This document shows, piece by piece, positions 8,903 through 17,336 of a DNA stretch of 49,644 bases. The notes under the pieces were generated by a model that saw only the letters and a program-made list of their open reading frames with translations, was not told where the DNA came from and searched no databases. The DNA lies in NCBI GenBank assembly GCA_021604825.1, contig BQJS01000010.1:1-49644 (forward strand). The letters are read 5' to 3'. This stretch comes from Phycisphaerae bacterium. Its GTDB lineage: Bacteria; Planctomycetota; Phycisphaerae; UBA1845. Position 1 is the stretch's first letter; each line of letters opens with the position of its first letter. Position numbers and translations under genes: made by a program.

Positions 8903-10017
8903 TATTCGCTGTCCTCGCTAGGGTCTACGTTTTCTTGGATGTCCTCATCATCACTGAAATCTGACGATGGGCGTTCGATGACTGGTTGCCGGCGGCGACG
9001 TGATCCTCGGCGACGGCGACGGGGAGACGCGAATTGGTCTCCTTCGGTGACTTCGATGACTTCATTGGAATTTTCATCGCGGTACGTCACATTGACGACA
9101 GACTTCTCATCGTCCTTGGTGCTACCATTGATGATCGTAACGGTCTTGGGCTGGGCGATCGGCTCGACGACTGGTTGTGGATTCGTGTCGCCCTTGTTCT
9201 GGTTGGCGACTTGGCCCTTGAGTGCGTTGAACTGCGCCATCATCGCCGCCATCGCGGAATCGTTCTGCTGACTCTGCTGCTGTTCGCCGTCCTTGCCGTC
9301 TTCGGTGCCGAACACTTCTGAACCGGTCGTTTCAGCCGGATTGTTCATCGCGAGATCCTCAGCTCCACGCATCGCCAACGTGATGCGGCCACGCGACTGG
9401 GCGAGGTGCAACTTCGGTACATCCTCTTCCTTCACGATGAGCGTGACGGTTTGGGCGACACGGTTGCCGTTCTCTTCGCTATGGCGTTCGTTAAGAAGCT
9501 GACCGACTGCGCCAACCTGCACGCGCTGCAAAATTACGCGGCTGATCGTGTCGGATTTTGAGCGGCGCTTCACATCCATCACGACGATGACGTCAACCCA
9601 GTCGCCTGGATGAATCAAGTAACCGACGCCGGATGATTCGGTGATCTTCACGCCAACAGCGCGGAAGCCTTCTTTCACGCGAACGATCAAGCCAGGCAGC
9701 GTGCCTTCCGGCGCGATCATCGACATCGTGATCGGGACGCCCTGCGGAATCGACTTGAGCGCCACGCGGTTGACGATTTCGTCCGGTGAAGCGACGGTAT
9801 CCATCGCCAGCAATGGAGACTTGGGAGTCTCCTGGACGATCAACACGTCCGGTGTAATCTGAACGGTCGAGGGTATGTCTGACCGGGCTATGACCACGGA
9901 TACTGTATCGGTGTTCTTCGCGCCCTTGGCAGCATTCACCGTATCCATGGTGTACTTGATCGCGATGACACCAACGACCAAACCGACCACCAAAGGAACC
10001 AATGCCTTGCTTTTCAT
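8902..10017 (-). CDS. cpaB: Flp pilus assembly protein CpaB/RcpC
   Basis: The protein has 371 residues from the ATG at 10017, which I prefer because AAAGG lies about seven bases upstream and the protein then opens with MKSKALVPLVVGLVVG, the usual short N-terminal anchor. A SAF domain follows (DIPSTVQITPDVL), then the RcpC/CpaB domain (GYLIHPGDWVDVIVV). CpaB links the inner-membrane platform to the secretin in the periplasm. The last 45 residues are odd: a PRRRRRG-SRRRR stretch followed directly by a strongly acidic tail (SDDEDIQE...SEDSE). A Gln-rich linker precedes it. The stop overlaps the secretin start by one base. Confidence 0.9.
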   Translation of the reverse strand: MKSKALVPLVVGLVVGVIAIKYTMDTVNAAKGAKNTDTVSVVIARSDIPSTVQITPDVLIVQETPKSPLLAMDTVASPDEIVNRVALKSIPQGVPITMSMIAPEGTLPGLIVRVKEGFRAVGVKITESSGVGYLIHPGDWVDVIVVMDVKRRSKSDTISRVILQRVQVGAVGQLLNERHSEENGNRVAQTVTLIVKEEDVPKLHLAQSRGRITLAMRGAEDLAMNNPAETTGSEVFGTEDGKDGEQQQSQQNDSAMAAMMAQFNALKGQVANQNKGDTNPQPVVEPIAQPKTVTIINGSTKDDEKSVVNVTYRDENSNEVIEVTEGDQFASPRRRRRGSRRRRQPVIERPSSDFSDDEDIQENVDPSEDSE

Positions 10018-10571
10018 TTTCAACCTTTCGCCATACCCCAATGCTCTATTTAGACACGCGTAACCACCACGTCGTGTCTCGACGATGTCCCGCGCCGGCG
10101 AAGCGCAAGGACGACCTATCTGACTTATCGGATCGGAATTGTGTCGAACGAACCTAAGCACGATTTCGCGCGAATTCGTTTCGACCAGGCTGTCGTGTGT
10201 CCCTGAACGATTCGCGCAGTCTAAGACAGAGCCCCATTATCGGACCCCATCGCTTTGCGAACCGCTGAGCGTCGTCCCCGATGACGCCCGGAATGGGTGG
10301 AGAATATTTCGCCGAGCGCAAGAAACTTGCGCAGACGAAGGCGGTGACTGGATTTATCAGTGGAATCCGCCCTGTTCGAATTTTGCCCTAGGTTGAATCA
10401 GTACTGGGTCGAATCCATTCGATGCAGAAGCGTCGTGTCGCTTCCGAATGCCAATATAGAATACGTGTTCCGAAGAAAACAATCAGATCGAGAAAACAAA
10501 ATCCGTAGGGTCCGCTGTGCGAATCAAGGCATGGACCGAAAATGCTTTCAACGGCGGCCCGATCGCCTCGT

Positions 10572-10722
10572 CGTCATTCCCGCGCAAGCGGGAAACCAGA
10601 ACGGGCCGCGAAACCTGGCCGCATTCTTCACCACGCTTGGCTAAGATGAAACTCCCGCAAGCGAGGGAAAGTTTCTTGAACTGTGCTTATGCATCTGGAT
10701 TCCCGCGTGCGCGGGAATGACG
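10572..10722. repeat. dRS3/REP-like palindromic repeat element
   Basis: About 150 bp are bounded by inverted ends: CGTCATTCCCGCGCAAGCGGG on the left is mirrored by GCGCGGGAATGACG on the right. The right unit (10699-10718) fits the pattern ATTCCC-N8-GGGAAT exactly. The left unit (10576-10595) fits except for its last base. A third palindrome lies in the middle (10648-10675, GAAACTCCC...GGGAAAGTTTC). The ATTCCC-N8-GGGAAT pattern is that of the neisserial dRS3 repeat, and similar palindromes are common intergenic elements elsewhere. No transposase is attached, so this is at most a non-autonomous or REP-type element. Confidence 0.7.
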
Positions 10723-10729
10723 GGGCACA

Positions 10730-10767
10730 CAAAAAAAACGATCGGCTGCGCCGCGCGCAACCGATCG
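10730..10767 (-). terminator. Rho-independent terminator after tadE
   Basis: On the minus strand a stem of 12 bp with one mismatch (arms starting CGATCGG and ending CCGATCG; 10739-10751 with 10755-10767) is followed by eight or nine T residues. It ends the tadV-tadE transcript 50 bp after the tadE stop and separates it from cpaB and the rest of the Tad genes. Confidence 0.85.
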
Positions 10768-10816
10768 ATTTGTTTGACTGCCTGTTGTCAGGCAAGCGAG
10801 CGAAACGCTTACCGCG

Positions 10817-11254
10817 CTACACCCCTTCTTTTCGCATCGAGCATGTACCCGATACGGCCTCCGTGACTTGCCCGATGAACCCCGTCACCGATACGTCTGC
10901 GTAAGGCACGGTGATCGTAACGCTCACCGTCGGGTTGCCGGGCGTGTCTTCGGTGACCGAAAGCATGCCACCGGAGAACGCCACACCGCCAGCCGTCATG
11001 ATCTCGGAGATCCGCTGATACACCGGGCTGCTCGACGCACTGTATGGCTTCGCCGTCGATTGCAACACAGCCATCCTGCATCCTTCCCTCGCTGCATGCT
11101 GTGCCGTTTGGCGAACCCGGAACAACTGTCCGAACTCCATGATGCCAAACAGAATCGCCAGCAAAACCGGTGTCACCACCGCAAACTCCACCAGCGCCGC
11201 CCCTCGTCTGCGTGGGCCTGTGCCTGACCGCTTCAATCCCATTATTCGTCGCAT
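10817..11254 (-). CDS. tadE: TadE-family minor pseudopilin
   Basis: This 145-residue protein belongs to the TadE family. It has a basic N-terminus, then RRRGAALVEFAVVTPVLLAILFGIMEFG (given here only as a span, about residues 15-42), with the glutamate after the prepilin-like hydrophobic entry and the typical EFG exit. TadE-type pseudopilins are cleaved by the TadV peptidase and are needed for Flp biogenesis. The ATG at 11254 is chosen because it overlaps the tadV stop by one base (TAATG). An upstream TTG at 11275 would add seven residues inside tadV. A strong terminator follows. Confidence 0.88.
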   Translation of the reverse strand: MRRIMGLKRSGTGPRRRGAALVEFAVVTPVLLAILFGIMEFGQLFRVRQTAQHAAREGCRMAVLQSTAKPYSASSSPVYQRISEIMTAGGVAFSGGMLSVTEDTPGNPTVSVTITVPYADVSVTGFIGQVTEAVSGTCSMRKEGV

Positions 11255-11805
11255 TAGATCACCCACCAATTGCAAACATGACCCGCCAGCACAATCAGCG
11301 AACCCGCCGTCAGCGGCACTCCGTACGGAAGCAACTGTGACGTATCGCCAAAACTCTTAGCCGATCCGAATTCGCCAAACATCGTGTCCGGCGACTGCAT
11401 CTTCGTCCAAATGACGTTCATGTTGGCCAGGGCATGTTGTGTGCGTCCGGTTGACATGATCATCAGCACCGCCACCCCGCCACCGATCATGGCACCGAGT
11501 GCGAACGAAACCAACGTCATAAACGGGCCAAACCATACACCGATGGCGGCCATCAACTTCACGTCGCCAGCGCCCATTCCGTGCATCAGCCACGGTACGA
11601 TTAAGACGCCGAAACCAACGAGTAAACCAAGCGCGCCTTGACCGACACCGGCCAAACCAAAGAACCATCCCTGAACCGCAAAACCGATCAAGATCAGCGC
11701 GACGTTCAGCCAATTCGGAACTTTGCGTTGCGCGTAATCAATCCAGGACGCCAGTAGAACGCCCGGAACCAAAATCAGACATGTCACCAACCAGAAGGGT
11801 TCCAT
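11254..11805 (-). CDS. tadV: Prepilin peptidase TadV/CpaA (A24 family)
   Basis: This 183-residue membrane protein belongs to the A24 aspartic peptidases that cleave Flp prepilin and the TadE-type pseudopilins. Both catalytic aspartates are visible: one in SWIDYAQRKVPN near residue 25 and one in GMGAGDVKLMAAIG near residue 90. About six hydrophobic segments are present. It lacks the methylation domain of PilD-type enzymes, as expected for TadV. The ATG at 11805 is supported by AAAGGT eight bases upstream; the frame stays open further upstream but without family sequence. It follows flp by about 210 bp and overlaps tadE by one base. Confidence 0.92.
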   Translation of the reverse strand: MEPFWLVTCLILVPGVLLASWIDYAQRKVPNWLNVALILIGFAVQGWFFGLAGVGQGALGLLVGFGVLIVPWLMHGMGAGDVKLMAAIGVWFGPFMTLVSFALGAMIGGGVAVLMIMSTGRTQHALANMNVIWTKMQSPDTMFGEFGSAKSFGDTSQLLPYGVPLTAGSLIVLAGHVCNWWVI

Positions 11806-11970
11806 GGTGAGACCTTTCGTGAAAGACTGTCGTTTTGAAATGCTCAAACGCCTGACGACGTTCGCAGGCAATCCGGTACAAACTTGTCCCCCTCCGGATT
11901 CTGCCCTCAACAGGGATTGGGCACCGCCGCATGGGTCGATGCCCCGAACTCCCCCCTGTCAAACGTGACC

Positions 11971-11998
11971 GCCCCCGGCAGCTTACGCCACCGGGGGC
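11971..11998 (-). other. Strong hairpin between flp and tadV
   Basis: The minus-strand transcript can form a 12-bp stem (GCCCCCGG paired with CCGGGGGC, extended by TGGC/GCTG with wobble pairs) closed by a GTAA tetraloop. It starts about 15 bases after the flp stop and has no T-run. Such a structure can protect the 3' end of an abundant pilin mRNA or attenuate read-through into tadV. The position fits the need for far more pilin than machinery. Confidence 0.7.
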
Positions 11999-12013
11999 TC
12001 CCACGCAGTTCGC

Positions 12014-12187
12014 TTACATGGCGTTGCCGACCGCGGTAAACGCAGCCGAAGCCTTTGTTCCGATCGCCTTCACCGCCGTAATACATACGACGATAATGAG
12101 CGCCAACATGACTGCGTACTCAGTGGCCGTCGGGCCATCTTCGCTACGCAGGAAATCTTTTGCACGACGCATAATTGCATTCTTCAT
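12014..12187 (-). CDS. flp: Flp-type major pilin
   Basis: This 57-residue prepilin has a short basic leader (MKNAIMRRAKDFLRSEDG) and a cleavage site G/PTATEY with Glu at +5 and Tyr at +6, the Flp signature. A single hydrophobic helix (AVMLALIIVVCITAV) and a short Ala-rich tail (SAAFTAVGNAM) follow. It is the structural subunit polymerised by the Tad machine. The ATG at 12187 is fixed by GGGAGA about eight bases upstream and by the family length; the longer open frame is not used. Only one flp copy is seen. Confidence 0.93.
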   Translation of the reverse strand: MKNAIMRRAKDFLRSEDGPTATEYAVMLALIIVVCITAVKAIGTKASAAFTAVGNAM

Positions 12188-12616
12188 ACCGATTTCTCCC
12201 TTACTGCTTCTCCCCGATCCCGTCATTGCAGAACCGGAAACTGGTTCGCATAGTGGCCCGTCCGTTCGCCAGTACGCCTCATTTTCCTCCGAACCTCCAC
12301 AGGGTCTCGGTATTGCCAGCCGTCCGTAGCCAGCGATGCTCTCTCTGTCGCAAGGGCCGGACGCTTCCATCGCCCAGCCTCTAGCGACACGCTAAACCTA
12401 TGAAACGAAATTGCCGTGAGCAAACGACTCTCAAAATATTTTTTGTGCCGCATCGTGACACTCTATCCGTGATAACTATTGGACCGAGGGTCCATTTCGC
12501 CCCGAAGTTATCGGCGAACGGCGGCTGTGTGGCGGCGCAATGCCCTGCGTTAATACGCCTTCGACTTGACCTGATTGCTGGGGGCAACGACGTCGGATTC
12601 GACTGTTGCGTCGAAT
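12188..12616. other. Upstream region of flp
   Basis: These 429 bp contain no supported gene. The promoter of flp should lie here on the minus strand; the segment around 12420-12460 is AT-rich (ATATTTTTTG), but I could not assign sigma-70 or sigma-54 boxes. A short dyad GGACC-GAG-GGTCC sits at 12481-12493 and could be a protein-binding site. Confidence 0.4.
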
Positions 12617-13615
12617 TCAAGAAGCGCCCGCTTGCAAAGAATCGTCTTGCTGTCGACACATCCGGTTGCACACCGCGATAACAATCATTGCCAAGAGCGC
12701 CCCGCCGATAACGTCGGCGAGAAAATGCCACCCCGTCGTCAGCGTGGCCAGCACGATTAGAGCGTTGATCACCACGCCAAACGTAAACCAACCACGATGC
12801 TTCCTGACGGCATATGCCAGTAGGATCGCCCACGTCGTATGAAACGATGGGAACGTCACCAATCCCGTCGGAAACGCCACGTGCATGGCATCGGCCCCAC
12901 GCAAGGCTTCCAATTGACCGAGATAAAGTGCCTGCATCGGCGTCATCTCATAACCGTAATGCGCAAACGGACCCGCAGCGGGCATGAGCAGAAACGAGAG
13001 CAGCAGAATCGGTTCGCAAATCATGAAACCGATCACGAAGCGATTGAGCGATATGCGATCACGCTTCAATGACAGCAAAAGCAGCACCAGAAACGTTTGA
13101 ACGATGATGCCGTCATATAGGACGGCCAATATATTTCGCGCGAGAGGCATGCTGTCGGCGAAGACCTTCACGTCGGCGACGCAGAAACCGAGGCTCGCGT
13201 CGATGTTGGCCAACCAGTCGTCCACCAACGGGCCGCCCATTGTGCCCACCGCATACAAAGCGTGGATCTCGCTAAGCCCGGACGATGCCACCCATGCCAA
13301 CGCACAGAAGAACATGCCCACCCGTGTCCACTTCTGATACGTGCAGAACATGCCAGCCCCGGCGAGGATGATGATCGTCGGCAGCGGTGCCCACCAAACT
13401 TCTGCAAAGGAAACGCGCGATGGCAAACTGTTCAATGCCCAAAGGTTCAAGCCAACCGCGATCGCCAGGATGACGGCCTTCACTCGGGTGGCTGGGTCGC
13501 TCAAGAATGGCGCAGGGGGGGCGTTGTACTCAAGGCGAGGTAATGCTGGTGCGTTGATGTTGCTCAAAATTGTGTCCGTTGCCTTTGTGCTTGTCGCTGC
13601 TCGTCCGTCCCCCAC
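12617..13615 (-). CDS. PAP2-superfamily membrane phosphatase/transferase
   Basis: This is a membrane protein of up to 332 residues with about six hydrophobic segments. Its C-terminal half carries two PAP2 signature blocks: FPSFHTTWA (nucleophile-side His) and TTGWHFLADVIGG (second His and Asp). The first classical block (Lys...Arg-Pro) is not evident, as in the Aur1/inositolphosphotransferase-like PAP2 subgroup. It may act on a lipid phosphate or transfer a phospho-head group, facing the periplasm. The outermost start is GTG at 13615, which lies inside a repeat (13603-13633); a TTG at 13567 is an alternative. No operon partner is evident. Confidence 0.75.
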   Translation of the reverse strand: MGDGRAATSTKATDTILSNINAPALPRLEYNAPPAPFLSDPATRVKAVILAIAVGLNLWALNSLPSRVSFAEVWWAPLPTIIILAGAGMFCTYQKWTRVGMFFCALAWVASSGLSEIHALYAVGTMGGPLVDDWLANIDASLGFCVADVKVFADSMPLARNILAVLYDGIIVQTFLVLLLLSLKRDRISLNRFVIGFMICEPILLLSFLLMPAAGPFAHYGYEMTPMQALYLGQLEALRGADAMHVAFPTGLVTFPSFHTTWAILLAYAVRKHRGWFTFGVVINALIVLATLTTGWHFLADVIGGALLAMIVIAVCNRMCRQQDDSLQAGAS

Positions 13616-13633
13616 CCTGAAGGGCGAGGCACC
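13603..13633. repeat. CCCACCCTGAAGGG hairpin repeat, copy 1
   Basis: This 31-bp segment matches 49569-49599 at 29 of 31 positions. It contains a CCC-ACCCT-GAA-AGGG-type hairpin. It overlaps the outermost possible start of the PAP2 gene, which suggests that this start is not the real one. It appears to be a member of a small intergenic palindromic repeat family. Confidence 0.6.
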
Positions 13634-13780
13634 ACAAATAGGGCGCAGGGATCATCCCGATGCGATGCCCTCAAGCTTACGTTTCAGTATTGATAACGTC
13701 GTCGGAATGGTGGGCGGGTGAGTCCAGGCCTATTCCGGGCGCGAAGTGTGTCCTGTAACCGGCGCTGCTGCTTGCGGGCG

Positions 13781-16700
13781 TTAGCGGACGTTGAAGTACT
13801 TCGCCTCGGGATGATGGCAAACCAGCGCGGTGGTGGTCTGCTCCGGCTCGAGCTGAAACTCGTTGGAGATGGTGACGCCAACTTGTTCAGGCTTGAGCAG
13901 TGGCCACAATTTGAGTTGATCGTCGAGTCGCGGGCAGGCTGGGTACCCGAAGCTGTAACGGCTGCCCTGGTACTTCTGCTGCAACAGGCGCGGAATCTCC
14001 CGGGCATCGTTATCGGCGATACCGAGCTTGACGCGGATCTGCTTGTGGACGTACTCAGCCAGCGCTTCAGCCGTCTCCACACCGAGACCGTGCAAGTGCA
14101 AATAGTCGCGGTAGCGGTCGTTATTGAACCATTCGAGCGCGACATCGGTGACTTCGTGTCCGACGGTGACGACCGAAAACGCGACGACATCCATTTCCCC
14201 GCTGGAAGTCGGTCGGAAGAAATCGCTCAAACACCAATACGGAGCCTTGCGCTGTCGTGGGAATTCAAACCGACACAATTCGCGTTCGGTGTTTTTCGGA
14301 TCGAAGACAAGTAGCGAATCACCCTCGGCCATGCATGGCCAAAAACCGTAGACGGCTTTGGGGCTTAGGATATTCTGAGACTCGCACTTGGCCACCAAGT
14401 CGCGATAGATTCCCCGTACTTCAGTCTTCACGAATTGATCGTGTTCCTCACGGGTCATCTTGCCACGCTGGTACTGCCACTGAACGCCAAAGAGCATCTT
14501 TTCGTTCATGTAGCCCAAGACGGTTTTGAGTGGAATGTGTTCGACTAGTTTGGCTCCCCAAAATGGCGGCGTGGGTATGGCCACGTCACGCGCGATCGTT
14601 GAGTGGGCAGGCGTCGCAACATCGGCGACTTTCGCGGGCTTCTCCGCAACGACGGCCGGCGCTTTCTCAGGCGTCGCGCTGGAAGCCACCAATTCGCCGG
14701 ACATGATCCGGTTCATCAGATTCAAGCCCTCAAAGGCATCCTTCGCGTAGTGCAATCCACCCTTGTATATAGGCGTTAAATCGGCTTCAACATACTTGCG
14801 GGTCAGCGCCGCCCCGCCCAGGATGACGACCGGATCCATCTCGCGCTCGTTGAGAACCTCAAGGTTTTCCTTCATCACCACCGTGGACTTCACCAACAAC
14901 CCGCTCATGCCAATCGCGTCGGCATTGTGTTCTTGCCAGGCGCTGATGATCGCAGAGATCGGCTGCTTGATACCGAGGTTGACGACGGTGTACCCGTTGT
15001 TCGACAGGATGATGTCCACGAGGTTCTTACCGATGTCGTGAACGTCACCGCGCACTGTCGCGAGAATCACGGTCCCCTTCGATTCGCTGTCGAGCTTGTC
15101 CATGAAGGGTTCAAGGATCGCGACGGCGGCTTTCATCGTTTCTGCCGACTGCAACACAAACGGAAGCTGCATCTGTCCGGCACCGAACAAGTCGCCCACC
15201 GTCTTCATGCCGTCGAGCAAAATGTCGTTGATGATGTCGAGCGGCGTATACGTGGTCATCGCTTCGGTCAGGTCGGCTTCCAACCCGACTCGATCTCCTT
15301 CGATGATCCGGAGTTTCAAACGCTCCTCGACGGAGGTTGGTTTTTCCTTCTTCTCGGTAGACGCTGTGGCGGCATCGTCGAAAAGGCCAATCAACTCCAT
15401 CAGCGGGTCGTATCCGTCCTTGCGCCGATCGAAAATCAGGTCTTCTGCAGCCTTTTTTTGATGGTCGTCGATTTTGTAATACGGCAGGATTCCCGTCGCA
15501 TGCACGATCGCCGAGTCCAGACCCACTTCGCGGGCGTGGTGCAGAAAAACACTGTTTAGCACTTTGCGAACAGGCGGGTTCAATCCAAAACTGACGTTGC
15601 TCAAGCCGAGAATCGCGTGGCAATCGGGCATCGCTTCTTTGATCCTGCGGATGCCTTCAAGCGTGTCTGCGCCCAATTTCCGATCGTCTTCATTACCCGT
15701 GCCCAACGTGAACGTCAGCGCGTCGAAAATCAGATCGCTAGCGCGTATCCCGTGCCGCTTTGTTACCAAGTCATGGATGCGTTGCGCGATCTCCACCTTG
15801 CGGTCAGCCGTCTTGGCCATCCCTTCTTCGTCGATGGTCAGCGCCACAAGGGCGGCGCCATGCCGACGAGCCAGCTTGCAAATCGCGTCGAGTTTTTCTT
15901 CGCCGTCTTCGAGGTTGATCGAGTTGATGATGCACTTGCCGCCCGCCAACTTCAGGGCGGCTTCGATGACTGGCACCTCGGTGCTGTCGATCATCAGCGG
16001 TACCGTGACTTCGCCGACGGCGCGCTTGAGCAAACCGGTCATGTCTGCCACTTCGTCGCGCCCCACATACGCGGTGCAGACGTCGAGAACATGACTGCCG
16101 TGCTTCACTTGGGTGCGGGCGACTTGGATCATTCCGTCGAGATCATTGGCGGCCAACAGCTCTTTGAATTTCCTTGAACCATTCGCGTTTGTCCGTTCGC
16201 CCACACTCAGTAAGGCGTTGTCCTGCCTAAAGTTAACGGCCTGGTAGAGGCTGGAGCAGGACGGTTCAAGAGTGGCTTCGCGCGCCTTGGGCGCTCGACC
16301 TTTCATCGCTTCCGCGACGGCTTGGAGGTGTTCCGGCGTGGTTCCGCAGCATCCTCCAACAAGTGCGACGCCGTCCTCCTCAACGAATTCGACAAGCCAC
16401 TTGGCCATTTCCTTCGGCGTCAAAGGAAAGTGCGGTTTGCTGTCCACCAACTCGGGCAGACCTGCATTGGGTTGAATGAGAATCGGCCGCGTCGAGTTTG
16501 CGGAAAGCACGCGCACATGCTCGCTCATTTCCTGCGGACCGGTCGCGCAGTTCATTCCGATAACTTTAACTTGCGGGTATGCATCGAGCGCAACGATCGC
16601 CGCAAGCGCTTCGGTACCGACGAGCATGGTGCCGGTCGTTTCGACGGTAAATGTGCAAATGATCGGAATCTCAACGCCAGCTTGCTCCATGGCATCGGTG

Positions 16701-17215
16701 CAGGCGACGACGGCGCATTTGGTCTGCAAAATGTCCTGGCACGTTTCGACGAGAAATGCATCGACCCCGCCCTTGATCAATCCTTTGGCTTGCTCGGTGT
16801 AGCTGGCGAGCATTTCATCCCAGGTGATTTGCCCGAGCGTGACGAGTTTGGTTCCCGGGCCCATCGACCCGATGACGAAGCGCGGCTTATCGGGCGTTGC
16901 GTATTTGTCGCACGCTTCGCGCGCAATCCGTGCGGCGCGCTCGTTGATTTCTACGGTCTGACTGCCAAGATCAAAATCGTCGAGGACGTGGCGACTTGCA
17001 CCAAACGTGTTGGTCATCACCGCGTCGCTACCGACAGCCAGAAATTTCTCGTGGATCGAACCGATGGCGTCGGGCCGCGTGAGGTTCAGAATCTCGCAGC
17101 AGTTTTCAAGGTTGTTGTAATCCGCAAGCGTCAGATCCAGGGAGTGCAGCGTGGTGCCCATCGCCCCGTCGAAGACCAACACCCGTTTTTCAATTGATTC
17201 AAGAAACAGCGACAT
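13781..17215 (-). CDS. metH: Cobalamin-dependent methionine synthase MetH
   Basis: This 1144-residue enzyme transfers a methyl group from methyltetrahydrofolate to homocysteine via cobalamin. The four modules are in the usual order. The homocysteine domain (about 5-320) has the Zn ligands in MNCATGP and GGCCGT. The pterin domain (about 330-600) has SVGERTNANGS. The cobalamin domain has GDVHDIGKN, whose His is the lower axial cobalt ligand. The C-terminal SAM reactivation domain has RYSFGYPACP. The ATG at 17215 matches the family N-terminus; the frame is open further upstream but runs antisense to pgpA. It is a little shorter than E. coli MetH. No cobalamin riboswitch was seen in the 120 bp before it. 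Confidence 0.96.
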   Translation of the reverse strand: MSLFLESIEKRVLVFDGAMGTTLHSLDLTLADYNNLENCCEILNLTRPDAIGSIHEKFLAVGSDAVMTNTFGASRHVLDDFDLGSQTVEINERAARIAREACDKYATPDKPRFVIGSMGPGTKLVTLGQITWDEMLASYTEQAKGLIKGGVDAFLVETCQDILQTKCAVVACTDAMEQAGVEIPIICTFTVETTGTMLVGTEALAAIVALDAYPQVKVIGMNCATGPQEMSEHVRVLSANSTRPILIQPNAGLPELVDSKPHFPLTPKEMAKWLVEFVEEDGVALVGGCCGTTPEHLQAVAEAMKGRAPKAREATLEPSCSSLYQAVNFRQDNALLSVGERTNANGSRKFKELLAANDLDGMIQVARTQVKHGSHVLDVCTAYVGRDEVADMTGLLKRAVGEVTVPLMIDSTEVPVIEAALKLAGGKCIINSINLEDGEEKLDAICKLARRHGAALVALTIDEEGMAKTADRKVEIAQRIHDLVTKRHGIRASDLIFDALTFTLGTGNEDDRKLGADTLEGIRRIKEAMPDCHAILGLSNVSFGLNPPVRKVLNSVFLHHAREVGLDSAIVHATGILPYYKIDDHQKKAAEDLIFDRRKDGYDPLMELIGLFDDAATASTEKKEKPTSVEERLKLRIIEGDRVGLEADLTEAMTTYTPLDIINDILLDGMKTVGDLFGAGQMQLPFVLQSAETMKAAVAILEPFMDKLDSESKGTVILATVRGDVHDIGKNLVDIILSNNGYTVVNLGIKQPISAIISAWQEHNADAIGMSGLLVKSTVVMKENLEVLNEREMDPVVILGGAALTRKYVEADLTPIYKGGLHYAKDAFEGLNLMNRIMSGELVASSATPEKAPAVVAEKPAKVADVATPAHSTIARDVAIPTPPFWGAKLVEHIPLKTVLGYMNEKMLFGVQWQYQRGKMTREEHDQFVKTEVRGIYRDLVAKCESQNILSPKAVYGFWPCMAEGDSLLVFDPKNTERELCRFEFPRQRKAPYWCLSDFFRPTSSGEMDVVAFSVVTVGHEVTDVALEWFNNDRYRDYLHLHGLGVETAEALAEYVHKQIRVKLGIADNDAREIPRLLQQKYQGSRYSFGYPACPRLDDQLKLWPLLKPEQVGVTISNEFQLEPEQTTTALVCHHPEAKYFNVR

Positions 17216-17336
17216 CCGCAATTCATCCCGTTCGGTTTTGAAATCAGTGATATCGGCCCATGTGGTGGCTGGGTCGAATGCAATTCCGTAGACTGTAGCG
17301 ACTGAAAACGGTTTTAAGTAGCGTGAGATCAGAAAG

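Larger units (their letters stand above)
10018..10816. other. Non-coding region between tadE and cpaB
   Basis: This 799-bp stretch holds no supported gene. From left to right it contains the cpaB ribosome-binding site, about 550 bp without recognisable features, a repeat element bounded by inverted CGTCATTCCCGCG ends (10572-10722), and the terminator of the tadV-tadE unit (10730-10767). The cpaB promoter must lie here, on the minus strand, because the terminator separates it from tadE. I could not identify its -35 and -10 boxes. Confidence 0.5.

Noticed and set aside
12480..12493. TGGACCGAGGGTC also present near 27351
   Set aside because: A 13-base match between two places in 50 kb is expected by chance, and the flanks are unrelated.
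16322..17197. 291-codon plus-strand frame opposite metH
   Set aside because: It mirrors the codon pattern of metH on the other strand and has no recognisable protein features.
17216..17336. Cobalamin or SAM riboswitch before metH
   Set aside because: The gap to pgpA is only about 120 bp, and none of the conserved boxes of these riboswitches was seen.
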